A DNA stretch of 18,344 bases from JAEUPI01 sp035764445. GTDB lineage: Bacteria > Pseudomonadota > Gammaproteobacteria > Burkholderiales > Burkholderiaceae_C. Each line of letters starts with the position of its first letter. The first letter of the stretch is position 1. The position numbers and the translations under genes were made by a program. The notes beneath the pieces are model-generated. The model was not told where the DNA came from. It saw only the letters and a list, made by a program, of their open reading frames with translations, and searched no databases. Positions 1-7,204 of the stretch are shown in pieces. The stretch covers positions 1 through 18,344 of the forward strand of contig DASTZF010000172.1 of the NCBI GenBank assembly GCA_035764445.1, read 5' to 3'.

Positions 1-549
1 GACGAGGTGATCGACGTTGCGCGTGCGCTGGTGGCTGGTGGCATCACGGTGATCGAGGTGCCGCTCAATTCGCCGCAACCGTTCGACAGCGTCGCGCGCC
101 TGGCCCGCGAGGCGAGATCGCTCGGCAGCGGCGTGCGCATCGGCGCCGGCACCGTGATGACCGCTGGCGATGTCGATCGCGCCGCCGATGCCGGCGCCAC
201 GCTGGTGCTGGCGCCCAACTTCGACGCCGCGGTCGTGCAGCGCACGGTGCAGCGCGGGCTGTTCGCGATGCCGGGCGTGGCGACGCCGAGCGAAGGCTTT
301 GCCGCGCTCGCCGCCGGCGCGCACGGGTTGAAGCTGTTCCCCGGCGAGATGCTTGGCCCGCCGGTGATGAAGGCCTGGCGCGCGGTGTTCGAACCCGGCA
401 CCGCGTTCTACGCGGTGGGCGGTGTCGGCGAGCACAACATCGCCGCCTACAGGGCGGCCGGTGCGGTGGGCGTCGGCGTCGGCTCGGCGTTGTACGCGGC
501 CGGCGTCGCCCGCGACGAGCTCACACGCCGTGCGCGCACGCGGCGTTGA
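1..549 (+). CDS. dgoA: 2-dehydro-3-deoxy-6-phosphogalactonate aldolase, 5' end missing
   Basis: This is a class I aldolase of the KDPG/KDPGal family. It would split 2-dehydro-3-deoxy-6-phosphogalactonate into pyruvate and glyceraldehyde 3-phosphate in the cytoplasmic De Ley-Doudoroff galactonate route. The frame is open from base 1, so the N terminus lies outside the window; 182 residues remain of about 205-210 in the family. Numbered from base 1, the ITVIEVPLNSP strand carries the acid/base glutamate (E19), GAGTVM follows at 48-53, and HGLKLFPGE carries the Schiff-base lysine (K111). The late VGGVGEHN and GVGVGSALY segments are the usual phosphate-binding end of the barrel. The PLNSP motif favours the galactonate enzyme over the gluconate one. 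The last ten residues (LTRRARTRR) look unconserved and lie opposite the end of the broken receptor gene, so the original C terminus may have been altered there. The family call is firm; the exact substrate is inferred. Confidence 0.88.
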   Translation, partial: DEVIDVARALVAGGITVIEVPLNSPQPFDSVARLAREARSLGSGVRIGAGTVMTAGDVDRAADAGATLVLAPNFDAAVVQRTVQRGLFAMPGVATPSEGFAALAAGAHGLKLFPGEMLGPPVMKAWRAVFEPGTAFYAVGGVGEHNIAAYRAAGAVGVGVGSALYAAGVARDELTRRARTRR

Positions 550-868
550 GCGCGGTCGTGGTGGCGAAGAACAGCGTGTAGCCATCGGGCGCCGAGGTCA
601 TCACCGCGTTGGCCGCGATGGCACCGTCGGCGCCGCCGCGGTTGTCGATGATCAGCTGTTGCCCGAGTCCCTGCGACAGCGCTTGCGCGATGGTGCGCGC
701 CGCCACGTCGGCGGTGCCGCCGGGCGGGAAGGGCACGATCAGCCGGATCGGGCGGTTCGGATACGGCTGCGCCCGACCACAGAGGCAGATGCCCATCAAG
801 ACAGCTGCGGTGATACAGCCGCGTATCAGCTCCTCGAGATAGCGGACTTCGCAGCCGGCGGTGGCCAA
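521..868 (-). pseudogene. Truncated Bug/TctC-family tricarboxylate-type receptor (N-terminal fragment)
   Basis: This minus-strand frame of 115 residues begins with a hydrophobic export signal (about residues 15-32, ending GRAQ). It then shows the classic start of a Bug (TctC-like) periplasmic solute receptor: YPNRPIRLIVPFPPGG, then ADVAARTIAQAL, then IDNRGGADGAIAANAV, then APDGYTLFFATT. Full-length receptors have about 320 residues. Here the frame stops after about one third, where it runs antisense into the end of the aldolase gene, and no continuation is seen in other minus-strand frames. The ligand-closing second lobe is absent, so the product cannot be a working receptor. Bug genes often sit beside sugar-acid or aromatic-acid catabolic genes, so this is probably a receptor once linked to the aldolase and cut by a deletion or inversion. 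The family is clear; the cause of truncation is inferred. Confidence 0.8.
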
Positions 869-897
869 GGCTCGGCACGGCGCTGCAGAAAACCTAG

Positions 898-926
898 TTG
901 CAGCTTCGCCAGTCCGCCAACAGAAT
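898..926 (+). promoter_or_regulatory. Candidate promoter upstream of the small membrane protein gene
   Basis: TTGCAG (898-903) and CAGAAT (921-926) are separated by 17 bases. Neither hexamer is a perfect consensus, but the same arrangement with the identical ten bases CCAACAGAAT recurs upstream of the ABC operon at 1639-1667. The predicted start of transcription near 933 would leave a leader of about 110 bases. Confidence 0.35.
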
Positions 927-1043
927 CCCTTCGCTCGTCGGCGAGGGAGGCCATGATCGAGCGGGGCAGCGGATGGGGGACCGAACCCGCTGCGCCGTTG
1001 CGGGCAATGACGCGCGCACGATCGCTGGGCTGCGGGGGAGGAG

Positions 1044-1559
1044 ATGGCACGTCCCTACTTGATCAGCAAGCCAAACCCGGCCACCCTCGTGCTCAAGGAG
1101 TCGAGAAGATGGCAGGCCCTCATTCTCTGGGCGGAGGTGACCTTCTACATCTCCTGGTGCATTTTCCTGTTGGCTTTTCATGGTGGCTTCGCGAACATCG
1201 TCGACCGTGTGAGGCAACTCGATTGGTTCACGATCGCGTTTGTTGCGGTGCCCCTGTGGGGCCTTGTTCATATCGCAAAGGCCATCGGGAGTGTCATCCA
1301 TCCGAGAATCATCACCCTCGATTCAGACGTGCATCGTATTGTCGATGGCGGCAAGTCCACGGTCTCTTTTGAAGACGTCTCCAAGATTCAGATCAAGACG
1401 ATCAGTGTCTCCGATGGGCCGGATGACTTCGAACTCAGCATTCTCACGAAGAGCTCGGGAAAGATAAGGGTCTGGTACGGATCGGATTACGAGGTCATTT
1501 TCGAGCTCGCAGACGAAATGGCGCAGAAGATCGGAACCAAGATCGAAAGGACGTCCTGA
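1044..1559 (+). CDS. Small membrane protein with a C-terminal PH-like domain, unknown function
   Basis: The product has 171 residues and I do not recognise a named family. Two membrane segments are visible at about residues 24-45 and 60-82. A soluble C-terminal part (about 88-170) follows, with alternating beta strands (IITLDSDVHRIV, VSFEDVSKIQIKTI, DFELSILTK, GKIRVWYGS) and a closing helix. That layout resembles the bacterial PH-like domains attached to membrane helices. The start is fixed by GGGGGAGGAG directly before the ATG. Base composition is odd: the three lines 1141-1200, 1321-1380 and 1381-1440 have 30, 30 and 31 G+C of 60, against 40 and 42 in lines sampled from the ABC genes. This suggests later acquisition. 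It stands alone, between a broken gene and a strong hairpin. The PH-like reading is a judgement from strand pattern only. Confidence 0.75.
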   Translation: MARPYLISKPNPATLVLKESRRWQALILWAEVTFYISWCIFLLAFHGGFANIVDRVRQLDWFTIAFVAVPLWGLVHIAKAIGSVIHPRIITLDSDVHRIVDGGKSTVSFEDVSKIQIKTISVSDGPDDFELSILTKSSGKIRVWYGSDYEVIFELADEMAQKIGTKIERTS

Positions 1560-1596
1560 TTGGTTCCGCACCGGCGTGCGCACGGTGCCTGACCAA
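1560..1596 (+). terminator. Long hairpin directly after the small membrane protein gene
   Basis: Starting on the base after the stop codon, the arms TTGGT (1560-1564) and GCACCG (1568-1573) pair with CGGTGC (1583-1588) and ACCAA (1592-1596). They are separated by a symmetric three-base mismatch, and the nine-base loop contains GTGCGCAC. There is no T-run, so it could be a factor-assisted terminator, an mRNA-end stabiliser or a palindromic repeat unit. Confidence 0.5.
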
Positions 1597-1638
1597 GGTG
1601 TCGACGAGCGGCTCGACCCGATCGCTGAAAACCCCCGC

Positions 1639-1667
1639 TTGCGGCGTGGCCCCTGCCCCAACAGAAT
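1639..1667 (+). promoter_or_regulatory. Candidate promoter of the ABC transporter/catabolic operon
   Basis: TTGCGG (1639-1644), a 17-base spacer and CAGAAT (1662-1667) would start transcription near 1674, about 28 bases before the start codon at 1702. Its ten bases CCAACAGAAT (1658-1667) are identical to those at 917-926, which supports a shared promoter type. Confidence 0.4.
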
Positions 1668-1701
1668 GCTTTTCGTCAATTGCCGTGCACGCGGGGGTCG
1701 C

Positions 1702-2733
1702 ATGACGCAGCAGCGAGTTCATTCCATCCGTCGGCGCCTGATGGGCGCCTCGTTGGCCGCGAGCGGCCTCATGGCCGGCGGCAGCTTGCTCTCGATCGGC
1801 GCGCGCGCCGCGGGCAAGACCAAGATCAACATGCAGCTCGGTTGGCTGATCGGCGGCAACCAGCTCGGCGAGATCGTCGCCAGCAAGCTGGGCTACTTCG
1901 AGAAGGAAGACATCGATTTCCAGATCCAGCCCGGCGGCCCCAGCATCGATGGCGTGGCCGTGGTGGCCTCGGGCCGCTTCGAGTTGGGCCAGGTGTCGTC
2001 GAGCCCGTCGCTGATGTTGGCGGTGTCGCAAGGCCTGCCGATCAAGTGCTTCGCGGTCGGCATCCAGAAGCATCCGTACTGCTTCTTCTCGCTCAAGAAG
2101 TCGCCGATCCGCAGCGCGCAAGACATGGTGGGCAAGAAGATCGGCATCCAGGCCACCGGCGTCATCCTGCTGCGCGCGCTGCTGGCCAAGAACAAGATCC
2201 CTGAGAAAGACGTCACCATCGTCACCATCGGCGCCGACATGACGCCATTGATGACGGGGCAGGTCGACGCGGTGACGGGCTGGCTCACCAACACCACCGC
2301 GCTGAAGGTGCTCGGCGCCGAGCGGGTCGATCTCGCGCTGTGGGACACCGGCGTCAAGCTGTACGCGCTGCCGTATTACGCCACCACCAAGACGCTGCAG
2401 TCGCAAGGCGATGCGCTGGCTGGCTTCATCCGCGCCGCGGCCAAGGGCTGGGCCTGGGCCGACAAGAACCGCGACCAGGCGGTGGACATGCTGGTGAAGG
2501 AGTACCCCAACCTCAACCGTGCCGACGAGCGCGTGGCCGCCGACGTGATGCTCGCCTACAGCTTCGGCGACGTGGCCAAGGCCCAGGGTTGGGGCTCGAT
2601 GGACCCGGCCAACTGGGCCGAGCAGATCGCGCTGTACAGCGAGCTCGGCCAGTTCACCGCGAAAACGCCGAAGGTCGACGAGGTGATCACGCTCGACATC
2701 CTCAAGGCGACGCAAGCCGCACGCAAGGCCTGA
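1702..2733 (+). CDS. ABC transporter substrate-binding protein, NMT1/THI5-like (nitrate/sulfonate/pyrimidine-precursor type)
   Basis: This is a periplasmic binding protein expected to deliver a small organic ligand to the ABC importer encoded next. The frame is open further upstream, but the ATG at 1702 gives a proper export signal. That signal has an arginine pair (IRRRLMGAS, residues 9-17), a hydrophobic stretch (18-33) and an ARA-type cleavage site near 34-37, suggesting the Tat route. The mature protein begins KINMQLGWLIGGNQLGEI, typical of the NMT1/THI5-like fold. Then come GYFEKEDIDFQI, GGPSIDGVAVVASG and MVGKKIGIQATG, all standard for the TauA/SsuA/ThiY group. The length of 343 residues is normal. 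Four bases separate it from the ATPase gene. The ligand cannot be read from sequence; the downstream CoA-transferase and hydratase genes suggest a carboxylic acid. Family is certain, ligand unknown. Confidence 0.9.
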   Translation: MTQQRVHSIRRRLMGASLAASGLMAGGSLLSIGARAAGKTKINMQLGWLIGGNQLGEIVASKLGYFEKEDIDFQIQPGGPSIDGVAVVASGRFELGQVSSSPSLMLAVSQGLPIKCFAVGIQKHPYCFFSLKKSPIRSAQDMVGKKIGIQATGVILLRALLAKNKIPEKDVTIVTIGADMTPLMTGQVDAVTGWLTNTTALKVLGAERVDLALWDTGVKLYALPYYATTKTLQSQGDALAGFIRAAAKGWAWADKNRDQAVDMLVKEYPNLNRADERVAADVMLAYSFGDVAKAQGWGSMDPANWAEQIALYSELGQFTAKTPKVDEVITLDILKATQAARKA

Positions 2734-2737
2734 AGCG

Positions 2738-3583
2738 ATGGCGATCGCCGTGGCAGCGCCGCCGCCGGCGGAAGACGCATCGCCCCCTGCTGCAGGCAGC
2801 GCGTCGCCTTCTTCGGCCAGCGGCGCGGCGGTGAGCTGCCGCAACCTGCAGGTGCGCTTTTTCACCGAACGCCGCGCGATCACCGCGCTTCAGGGCCTGA
2901 GCCTCGAGGTGGCGGTGGGCGAGTTCCTCACGCTCCTGGGGCCCTCGGGCTGCGGCAAGTCCACTTTCCTGCGCGTGGTGGCCGATCTGATTCAGCCCAA
3001 CGGCGGCGACATCCGCGTCTTCGGCGCCCCGCCAGAGGCCGCGCGCCTGCGGCGCGACATCGGCTTCGTGTTCCAGGATCCGGCGTTGCTGCCGTGGCGC
3101 AGCGCGCTGCAGAACGTCGAGCTGCCGTTGCAAGTGGCGGTCAAGCATGCGCGGCGCGCCAAAGCCACGCCGCGCGAGCTGCTGGAGCTGGTGGGCTTGA
3201 AGGGCAGCGAGCTGGCCTATCCGCATGAGCTTTCCGGCGGCATGCGCCAGCGTGTATCGATCGCGCGCGCGCTGGCCAGCGACCCCAAGATCCTGCTGAT
3301 GGACGAGCCGTTCGGCGCGCTCGACGAGATCACGCGCGACCGCCTGAACGAAGAGCTGCGCCGCGTCTGGCGCGAGCTGGGCATCACGGTGCTGTTCGTC
3401 ACCCACAGCATCCACGAGGCGGCCTACCTCGGCCAGCGGGTCCTGATGATGGCGGCCAATCCGGGCCGCGTTCGCGCCATCGTCCCGGTGACGCTGCCGG
3501 CCGAGCGTACGCTGGCCACGCGCGAAACGCCTGAGTTCGTGGCGCTGACGAGCGACCTGCGTCATTTGCTGGAGACGTGCTGA
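2738..3583 (+). CDS. ABC transporter ATP-binding protein, nitrate/sulfonate type
   Basis: This is the cytoplasmic ATPase that powers the importer. All nucleotide-binding motifs are intact in the 281-residue product: Walker A GPSGCGKST (68-76), the Q-loop glutamine in VFQDPALLPW (Q113), signature LSGGMRQR (165-172), Walker B ILLMDE (185-190) and the switch histidine in VTHSIHEA (H223). The VFQDPALLPW motif is typical of the TauB/SsuB/NrtD subfamily, which fits the neighbouring binding protein and permease. The first 30 residues are a low-complexity Ala/Pro/Ser extension before the domain proper (AVSCRNLQVRF), so a later start is possible, although the ATG at 2738 follows the previous stop by only four bases. 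Its stop codon forms a TGATG junction with a 14-codon mini-ORF that leads into the permease gene. Confidence 0.92.
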   Translation: MAIAVAAPPPAEDASPPAAGSASPSSASGAAVSCRNLQVRFFTERRAITALQGLSLEVAVGEFLTLLGPSGCGKSTFLRVVADLIQPNGGDIRVFGAPPEAARLRRDIGFVFQDPALLPWRSALQNVELPLQVAVKHARRAKATPRELLELVGLKGSELAYPHELSGGMRQRVSIARALASDPKILLMDEPFGALDEITRDRLNEELRRVWRELGITVLFVTHSIHEAAYLGQRVLMMAANPGRVRAIVPVTLPAERTLATRETPEFVALTSDLRHLLETC

Positions 3584-3627
3584 TGCGCTCGGAGGGAAGG
3601 TGCGCAGCGCCAAGGGAGCTCACATGA
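3583..3627 (+). other. 14-residue bridging mini-ORF between ATPase and permease genes
   Basis: The ATG overlaps the ATPase stop (TGATG, 3581-3585), and the TGA (3625-3627) overlaps the permease ATG (3624-3626). The encoded peptide is MRSEGRCAAPRELT. It probably serves coupled re-initiation and has no evident peptide function. It contains the permease ribosome-binding site GGGAG. Confidence 0.4.
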
Positions 3628-4463
3628 GCGCACCGGCCGACACGCTCGCCCGCGCGCCGCAGCTCGACGACGAGGAGGCGCGCTACCGCGAAGCGCAGCG
3701 CCGTGCGCGGCGGCGCCGGCGGCTGCTGCCGGCCCTCGGCATCGTGGGGCTGATCGCGTTGTGGTGGGCGCTGGTGGCGATCTTCCAGGTCAAGCCGTTC
3801 ATCGCACCGTCGCCGTGGGCCGTGCTGCAGACGCTGTACGTCAAGCGCGACGTGCTGCTGGCCAACCTGATCCCCACCGCGGGCGAGGCGCTCGGTGGTT
3901 TTCTGCTCGGCAACCTGGTGGCGATCGCGGTGGCGACGCTGTTCGTGCACAACCGCCGGCTGCAGGAGATCTTCTTTCCGGTGGTGGTGATGTTCAACTC
4001 GATTCCCGTCGTGGCCAAGGCGCCGATCCTGGTGCTGCTGATGGGCAACGGCGTCGAGCCGAAGATCGCGATCGCCGCGCTGGTGTGCTTCTTCCCGACG
4101 CTGGTCAACAGCGTGCGCGGCCTGGAAGCGGTGAACCCGCAGGCGATGGAGCTGATGCGCGTGCTGTCGGCCAGCCAGCGCGAGATCTTCTTCAAGCTGC
4201 GCGTGTTCAGCGCGCTGCCGTTCCTGTTCTCGGCGCTGCGCATCGCGGCATCGATGTCGGTGATCGGCGCGGTGGTGGGCGAGTGGATCGGCGCCACGCA
4301 GGGCATCGGCGCGATGATCATCCAGGCCACCTACAACTTCGATTCGGCGCTGCTGTACGCGGCGATCGTGATGAGCGCGGCGCTGTCGGGCACCGCGTTC
4401 ATGGTGATCGTCGCGCTGGAGCGCGCCATCATCCGTTGGCAACCCGAAAGTGCAACGACATGA
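3624..4463 (+). CDS. ABC transporter permease, nitrate/sulfonate type
   Basis: This is the inner-membrane channel subunit of the importer, from the binding-protein-dependent transport family. The frame could start at GTG 3600, but the ATG at 3624 has AAGGGAG about six bases upstream and gives a 279-residue protein of normal size. A basic N-terminal segment (RRARRRRR, 26-33) precedes the first membrane helix (36-55). Further helices lie at about 88-108, 117-140, 145-160, 197-222 and 243-265. The cytoplasmic EAA coupling loop is at about 164-195 (GLEAVNPQAMELMRVLSASQ). It retains the GxxxGI-like end GATQGIGAMI. The 3' end overlaps the oxidoreductase start by four bases (ATGA), so production of transporter and first enzyme is probably coupled. 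Confidence 0.92.
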   Translation: MSAPADTLARAPQLDDEEARYREAQRRARRRRRLLPALGIVGLIALWWALVAIFQVKPFIAPSPWAVLQTLYVKRDVLLANLIPTAGEALGGFLLGNLVAIAVATLFVHNRRLQEIFFPVVVMFNSIPVVAKAPILVLLMGNGVEPKIAIAALVCFFPTLVNSVRGLEAVNPQAMELMRVLSASQREIFFKLRVFSALPFLFSALRIAASMSVIGAVVGEWIGATQGIGAMIIQATYNFDSALLYAAIVMSAALSGTAFMVIVALERAIIRWQPESATT

Positions 4464-5836
4464 GCATTGAATCGGTGCGCGAAGCCGCGCGCGATGTCCC
4501 GGTGGTCGCCAAAGCCGATGTGCTGGTGGTGGGCGGCGGCCCGGCCGGAATGGCGGCGGCGCTGGCGGCGGCGCGCAACGGCGCCTCGACGGTGCTGCTC
4601 GAGCGCTACAACCACCTCGGCGGCCTCGCCTCGGGTGGCATGGTGCTGGTGCTCGACGACATGTGGGATAGCACGTTGGGCGAGATCTCGGTGCGCGGCG
4701 TTTGCCTCGACCTGATCGAACGGATGCACGCGCTCGGCCTGGCGCAGTTTCCGCGTCAGCACGAATGGGGCATCTCGCCGACGGCGGTGAACCGCTGGAC
4801 GCGTTGGGGCGCGTTCGACTTCCATACGCAGGACAAGCCGCACCCGATCGTGTTCGCCGCCGCGTTCGACCCCGACGGCTGGAAGCGCGTGGCGCTGGAG
4901 ATGGTGGCCGCGCACGGTGTCAACCTGCGGCTGCACTCGTGGTTCTCGCATGCCCTGGTCGAAAACAACCGCGTCACCGGTGTGGTGTGCGACACCAAGA
5001 GCGGGCGCCAAGCGATCCTTGGTGACGTGGTGATCGACGCCACTGGCGACCTCGACGTCGCGGTATCGGCCGGCGCGCCGCACATCGGCGGCGCCTACAT
5101 GTTGACCACCGTGTTCAGGCTCGGCAACGTCGACACCGACACCGCCGAGCGCTTCGAGCGCGAGCAACCGGCCGAGTTCCTGCGGCTCGACAAGGAAGTG
5201 AAGAGGCTGATCGGCGGCAGCTGGGCGCACTGGTGGTTGAGGACGCCGTTGCCCGGTGTGGTGTGGTGCAACTGCCCGCACATGACCGGGCTCGACGGAC
5301 TCAAGGTGGAAGACCTCACGCGCGCCGAGGTGCAGGGGCGCCACCACATCCACCAGACAGTGGACTTCATCCGCCAGCAGATGCCGGGCTTCGAGCGCTG
5401 CGTGGTGATCGACATCGCGCCGCAGACCGGCGTGCGCCAGACCCGCATGCTCGACGGCGTTTACGTCATCACCAAGGAAGACCTGATGCAACGCGTGCGA
5501 TTCCCCGACGCGGTGGCGCGCGGGCGCGACTACACGACGCCGTACCGCGCGATCCTGCCCAAGGGCCTCGACAACCTGCTGGTGGCCGGGCGCCACTACT
5601 CGGCGACCTCGTCGGCGCAGAAGATGTCGCGCGAGATCCCGCCGTGCATGGCGATGGGCGAGGCGGCCGGCGTCGCCGCCGCGATGGCGCTCGATGCCGG
5701 CGTCGCGGTGCGCGACGTCGACGTCAAGCGGCTGCAGGTCAAGTTGCGCGCGCAGGGCGCCGACCCCGGCGACCAGAGCGGTCCCAACGCCGACGTGCCA
5801 GCGATCGCCGCACGCATGCAGAAGGAGGCCGCATGA
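4460..5836 (+). CDS. FAD-dependent oxidoreductase (FAD_oxidored, PF12831-like)
   Basis: This is a flavoprotein of 458 residues, predicted cytoplasmic because no signal is seen. The FAD dinucleotide-binding site is clear near the N terminus: VLVVGGGPAGMAAALAAA (21-38) followed by the acidic ribose contact in VLLERYNHLGG (E49). The C-terminal cofactor-binding segment is also present, with GLDNLLVAGRHYSATSSAQ followed by MAMGEAAGVAAAMAL. This pairing is typical of the PF12831 group, whose members include heterodisulfide-reductase-like and poorly characterised catabolic oxidases. The start is the ATG overlapping the permease stop (ATGA). Position between a transporter and CoA-linked enzymes suggests that it oxidises or desaturates the imported compound or an early intermediate. 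The substrate is unknown. The frame is open far upstream, but only sequence from 4460 looks like this family. Confidence 0.9.
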   Translation: MSIESVREAARDVPVVAKADVLVVGGGPAGMAAALAAARNGASTVLLERYNHLGGLASGGMVLVLDDMWDSTLGEISVRGVCLDLIERMHALGLAQFPRQHEWGISPTAVNRWTRWGAFDFHTQDKPHPIVFAAAFDPDGWKRVALEMVAAHGVNLRLHSWFSHALVENNRVTGVVCDTKSGRQAILGDVVIDATGDLDVAVSAGAPHIGGAYMLTTVFRLGNVDTDTAERFEREQPAEFLRLDKEVKRLIGGSWAHWWLRTPLPGVVWCNCPHMTGLDGLKVEDLTRAEVQGRHHIHQTVDFIRQQMPGFERCVVIDIAPQTGVRQTRMLDGVYVITKEDLMQRVRFPDAVARGRDYTTPYRAILPKGLDNLLVAGRHYSATSSAQKMSREIPPCMAMGEAAGVAAAMALDAGVAVRDVDVKRLQVKLRAQGADPGDQSGPNADVPAIAARMQKEAA

Positions 5837-5952
5837 GACGCCGGGTCGCTCCCCAAACGACAAGGAAGTGGCGACGAAGACGCACGACTGCGCGAGGTGC
5901 TTGTGATGTCGTCGCCGATACCGCAGCGCGTCGCGCGGAGGTGACCCCATGA
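5833..5952 (+). other. 39-residue bridging mini-ORF between oxidoreductase and CoA-transferase genes
   Basis: The ATG overlaps the oxidoreductase stop (ATGA, 5833-5836), and the TGA (5950-5952) overlaps the CoA-transferase ATG (5949-5951). The peptide is very basic, with runs such as KWRRRRTTARG, and resembles nothing I know. It contains a perfect GGAGGTGA (5937-5944) for the next gene. Confidence 0.35.
5834..5856 (+). repeat. Degenerate intergenic repeat, copy A
   Basis: Beginning at a stop codon, this segment shares TGAG, GCCGGG, CGC and CCCCAA in the same order with the segment at 7122-7145. It resembles a gene-end repeat I recall from Burkholderiales genomes (GCCGGGCCGC followed by CCCCAAGG). 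The copy is eroded. Confidence 0.35.
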
Positions 5953-7124
5953 GCGCGCAGTCAGCCGACCCTTCCGACCTGCCGCTGGCCGGCGTGCGCG
6001 TCATCGATTTCACGCAGGTGATGATGGGTCCGGTGTGCACGCAGATGCTGGGCGACTACGGCGCCGACGTGATCAAGATCGAGCGCGCCGGCGCCGGCGA
6101 CCTGAGCCGCTCGACGTTCCCGCCCAAGGACGGCATCGACAACCCGGTCTTCTGCAGCCTCAACCGCAACAAGCGCAGCGTCGCGCTCGACCTGCGCGAC
6201 GCGGCGCAGATGCAGGCGGTGAAGTCGCTGATCGCGTCGGCCGACGTGGTGGTCAACAACTTCCGTGCCGGCGTGATGGACCGCATGGGGCTCGGCTACG
6301 ACGATTGCCGTGTGCTCAACCCGCGCATCATCTACGCCGTGGGCACCGGCTTCGGCGAGACCGGACCCTACGCCCACAAGGGCGGGCAGGACGTGCTGGC
6401 GCAGGCGATGAGCGGCGCCATCGCACGCAAGGCCGATCCGTCGCACCCGCTGGCGACCTATCCGATCGCGCTGGCCGACTACTCGGCGGGCATGCATATG
6501 GTGCAGGGCATCCTGCTGGCGCTGCTGCAGCGCGCGCGCAGCGGCGTCGGCCAGAAGATCGGCGTGTCGCTGTACAACTCGATGCTCGCCGCGCAGATGC
6601 AGGAGGCGGCGATGATCCTGATGCGCGACGCCGAGGTCAACTGGGCCGCGATGCCGTTGTCGGGCGTGTTCGAGACGGCCGACCATCCGTTGGTGCTGGT
6701 GGGCGCATTCAAGGCCAACCCGCTGCGCGACATCTGTGCCGCGCTCGAGCTGCCCGACCTGTCGCTCGACCCGCGCTTTGCCAACCTCGAGGCGCAGTTC
6801 GCCCACAAGCCCGAGCTGCAGCGGCAACTGCGCGAGCGCTTTCGCACCAACACCCGCGAGCATTGGCTGAAGCGGCTCGAGGAGCAGGACCTGTTGTGCG
6901 CGCCGGTGCGCGACATGCGCGAGGTACTGGTCGATCCGCAGACGCTGCACAACGGCATGATCCTGGAGGGACAGTCGCCTGCGACGGCCGCCTATCGCTT
7001 CATCGCCAGCCCGATCCAGATGTCCGCGGCTTCGGCGGCGCTGCGCCGCGCGCCGCCGAAGCTCGGCGAGCACACCGACGAGGTGCTGTCCGAAGTCGCT
7101 TCGTATGCGAAGGGGGCCCGATGA
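5949..7124 (+). CDS. Class III (CaiB/BaiF family) acyl-CoA transferase
   Basis: This enzyme would move coenzyme A from a donor thioester, commonly succinyl-CoA, to a carboxylic acid in the cytoplasm, activating the substrate for further breakdown. The 391-residue length is normal for the family. The hallmark start is present: LAGVRVIDFTQVMMGP (13-28), GDYGADVIKIE (35-45) and LNRNKRSVALDL (71-82). The conserved nucleophilic aspartate, which forms the mixed anhydride, is D177 in LADYSAGMH. The C-terminal HTDEVLSE motif is also standard. A perfect GGAGGTGA lies four bases before the ATG, so translation should be strong. With a crotonase gene next, the likely order is acid to acyl-CoA to hydration or cleavage. 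The acid is not identifiable from sequence. Confidence 0.93.
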   Translation: MSAQSADPSDLPLAGVRVIDFTQVMMGPVCTQMLGDYGADVIKIERAGAGDLSRSTFPPKDGIDNPVFCSLNRNKRSVALDLRDAAQMQAVKSLIASADVVVNNFRAGVMDRMGLGYDDCRVLNPRIIYAVGTGFGETGPYAHKGGQDVLAQAMSGAIARKADPSHPLATYPIALADYSAGMHMVQGILLALLQRARSGVGQKIGVSLYNSMLAAQMQEAAMILMRDAEVNWAAMPLSGVFETADHPLVLVGAFKANPLRDICAALELPDLSLDPRFANLEAQFAHKPELQRQLRERFRTNTREHWLKRLEEQDLLCAPVRDMREVLVDPQTLHNGMILEGQSPATAAYRFIASPIQMSAASAALRRAPPKLGEHTDEVLSEVASYAKGAR

Positions 7125-7145
7125 GCGCCGCCGGGCCGCCCCCAA
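7122..7145 (+). repeat. Degenerate intergenic repeat, copy B
   Basis: This segment at a stop codon contains TGAGCGCCGCCGGGCCGC then CCCCCAAGG. It is the better preserved of two related spacers in this operon. Similar strings recur after genes in Burkholderiales as I recall them. Confidence 0.4.
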
Positions 7146-7184
7146 GGCGTTCGCTCCCCCGCGGAGGGCTGAGCGTGGACGTGA

Positions 7185-7204
7185 GTCCGTGCCTGCGCAC
7201 GGAC
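7185..7204 (+). repeat. Perfect 8-bp hairpin in the CoA-transferase/hydratase spacer
   Basis: GTCCGTGC (7185-7192) and GCACGGAC (7197-7204) are exact inverted repeats around the four-base loop CTGC. A second, 12-base perfect palindrome GCCGTGCACGGC follows at 7240-7251. No T-run follows either, so internal termination seems unlikely; mRNA processing or stability is possible. Confidence 0.55.

Noticed and set aside
1576..1701. Upstream extension of the binding-protein frame
   Set aside because: It would put 42 unconserved residues before a clear twin-arginine-like signal peptide and would read through the candidate promoter.
3600..3623. GTG start for the permease at 3600
   Set aside because: ATG 3624 has AAGGGAG at good distance; the extension adds only eight residues without family support.
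4331..6040. Long minus-strand open frame (569 codons) opposite the oxidoreductase gene
   Set aside because: It is rich in His, Arg and Gln without domain signs, and lies fully opposite genes with clear family motifs; such shadows are expected at 70% G+C.
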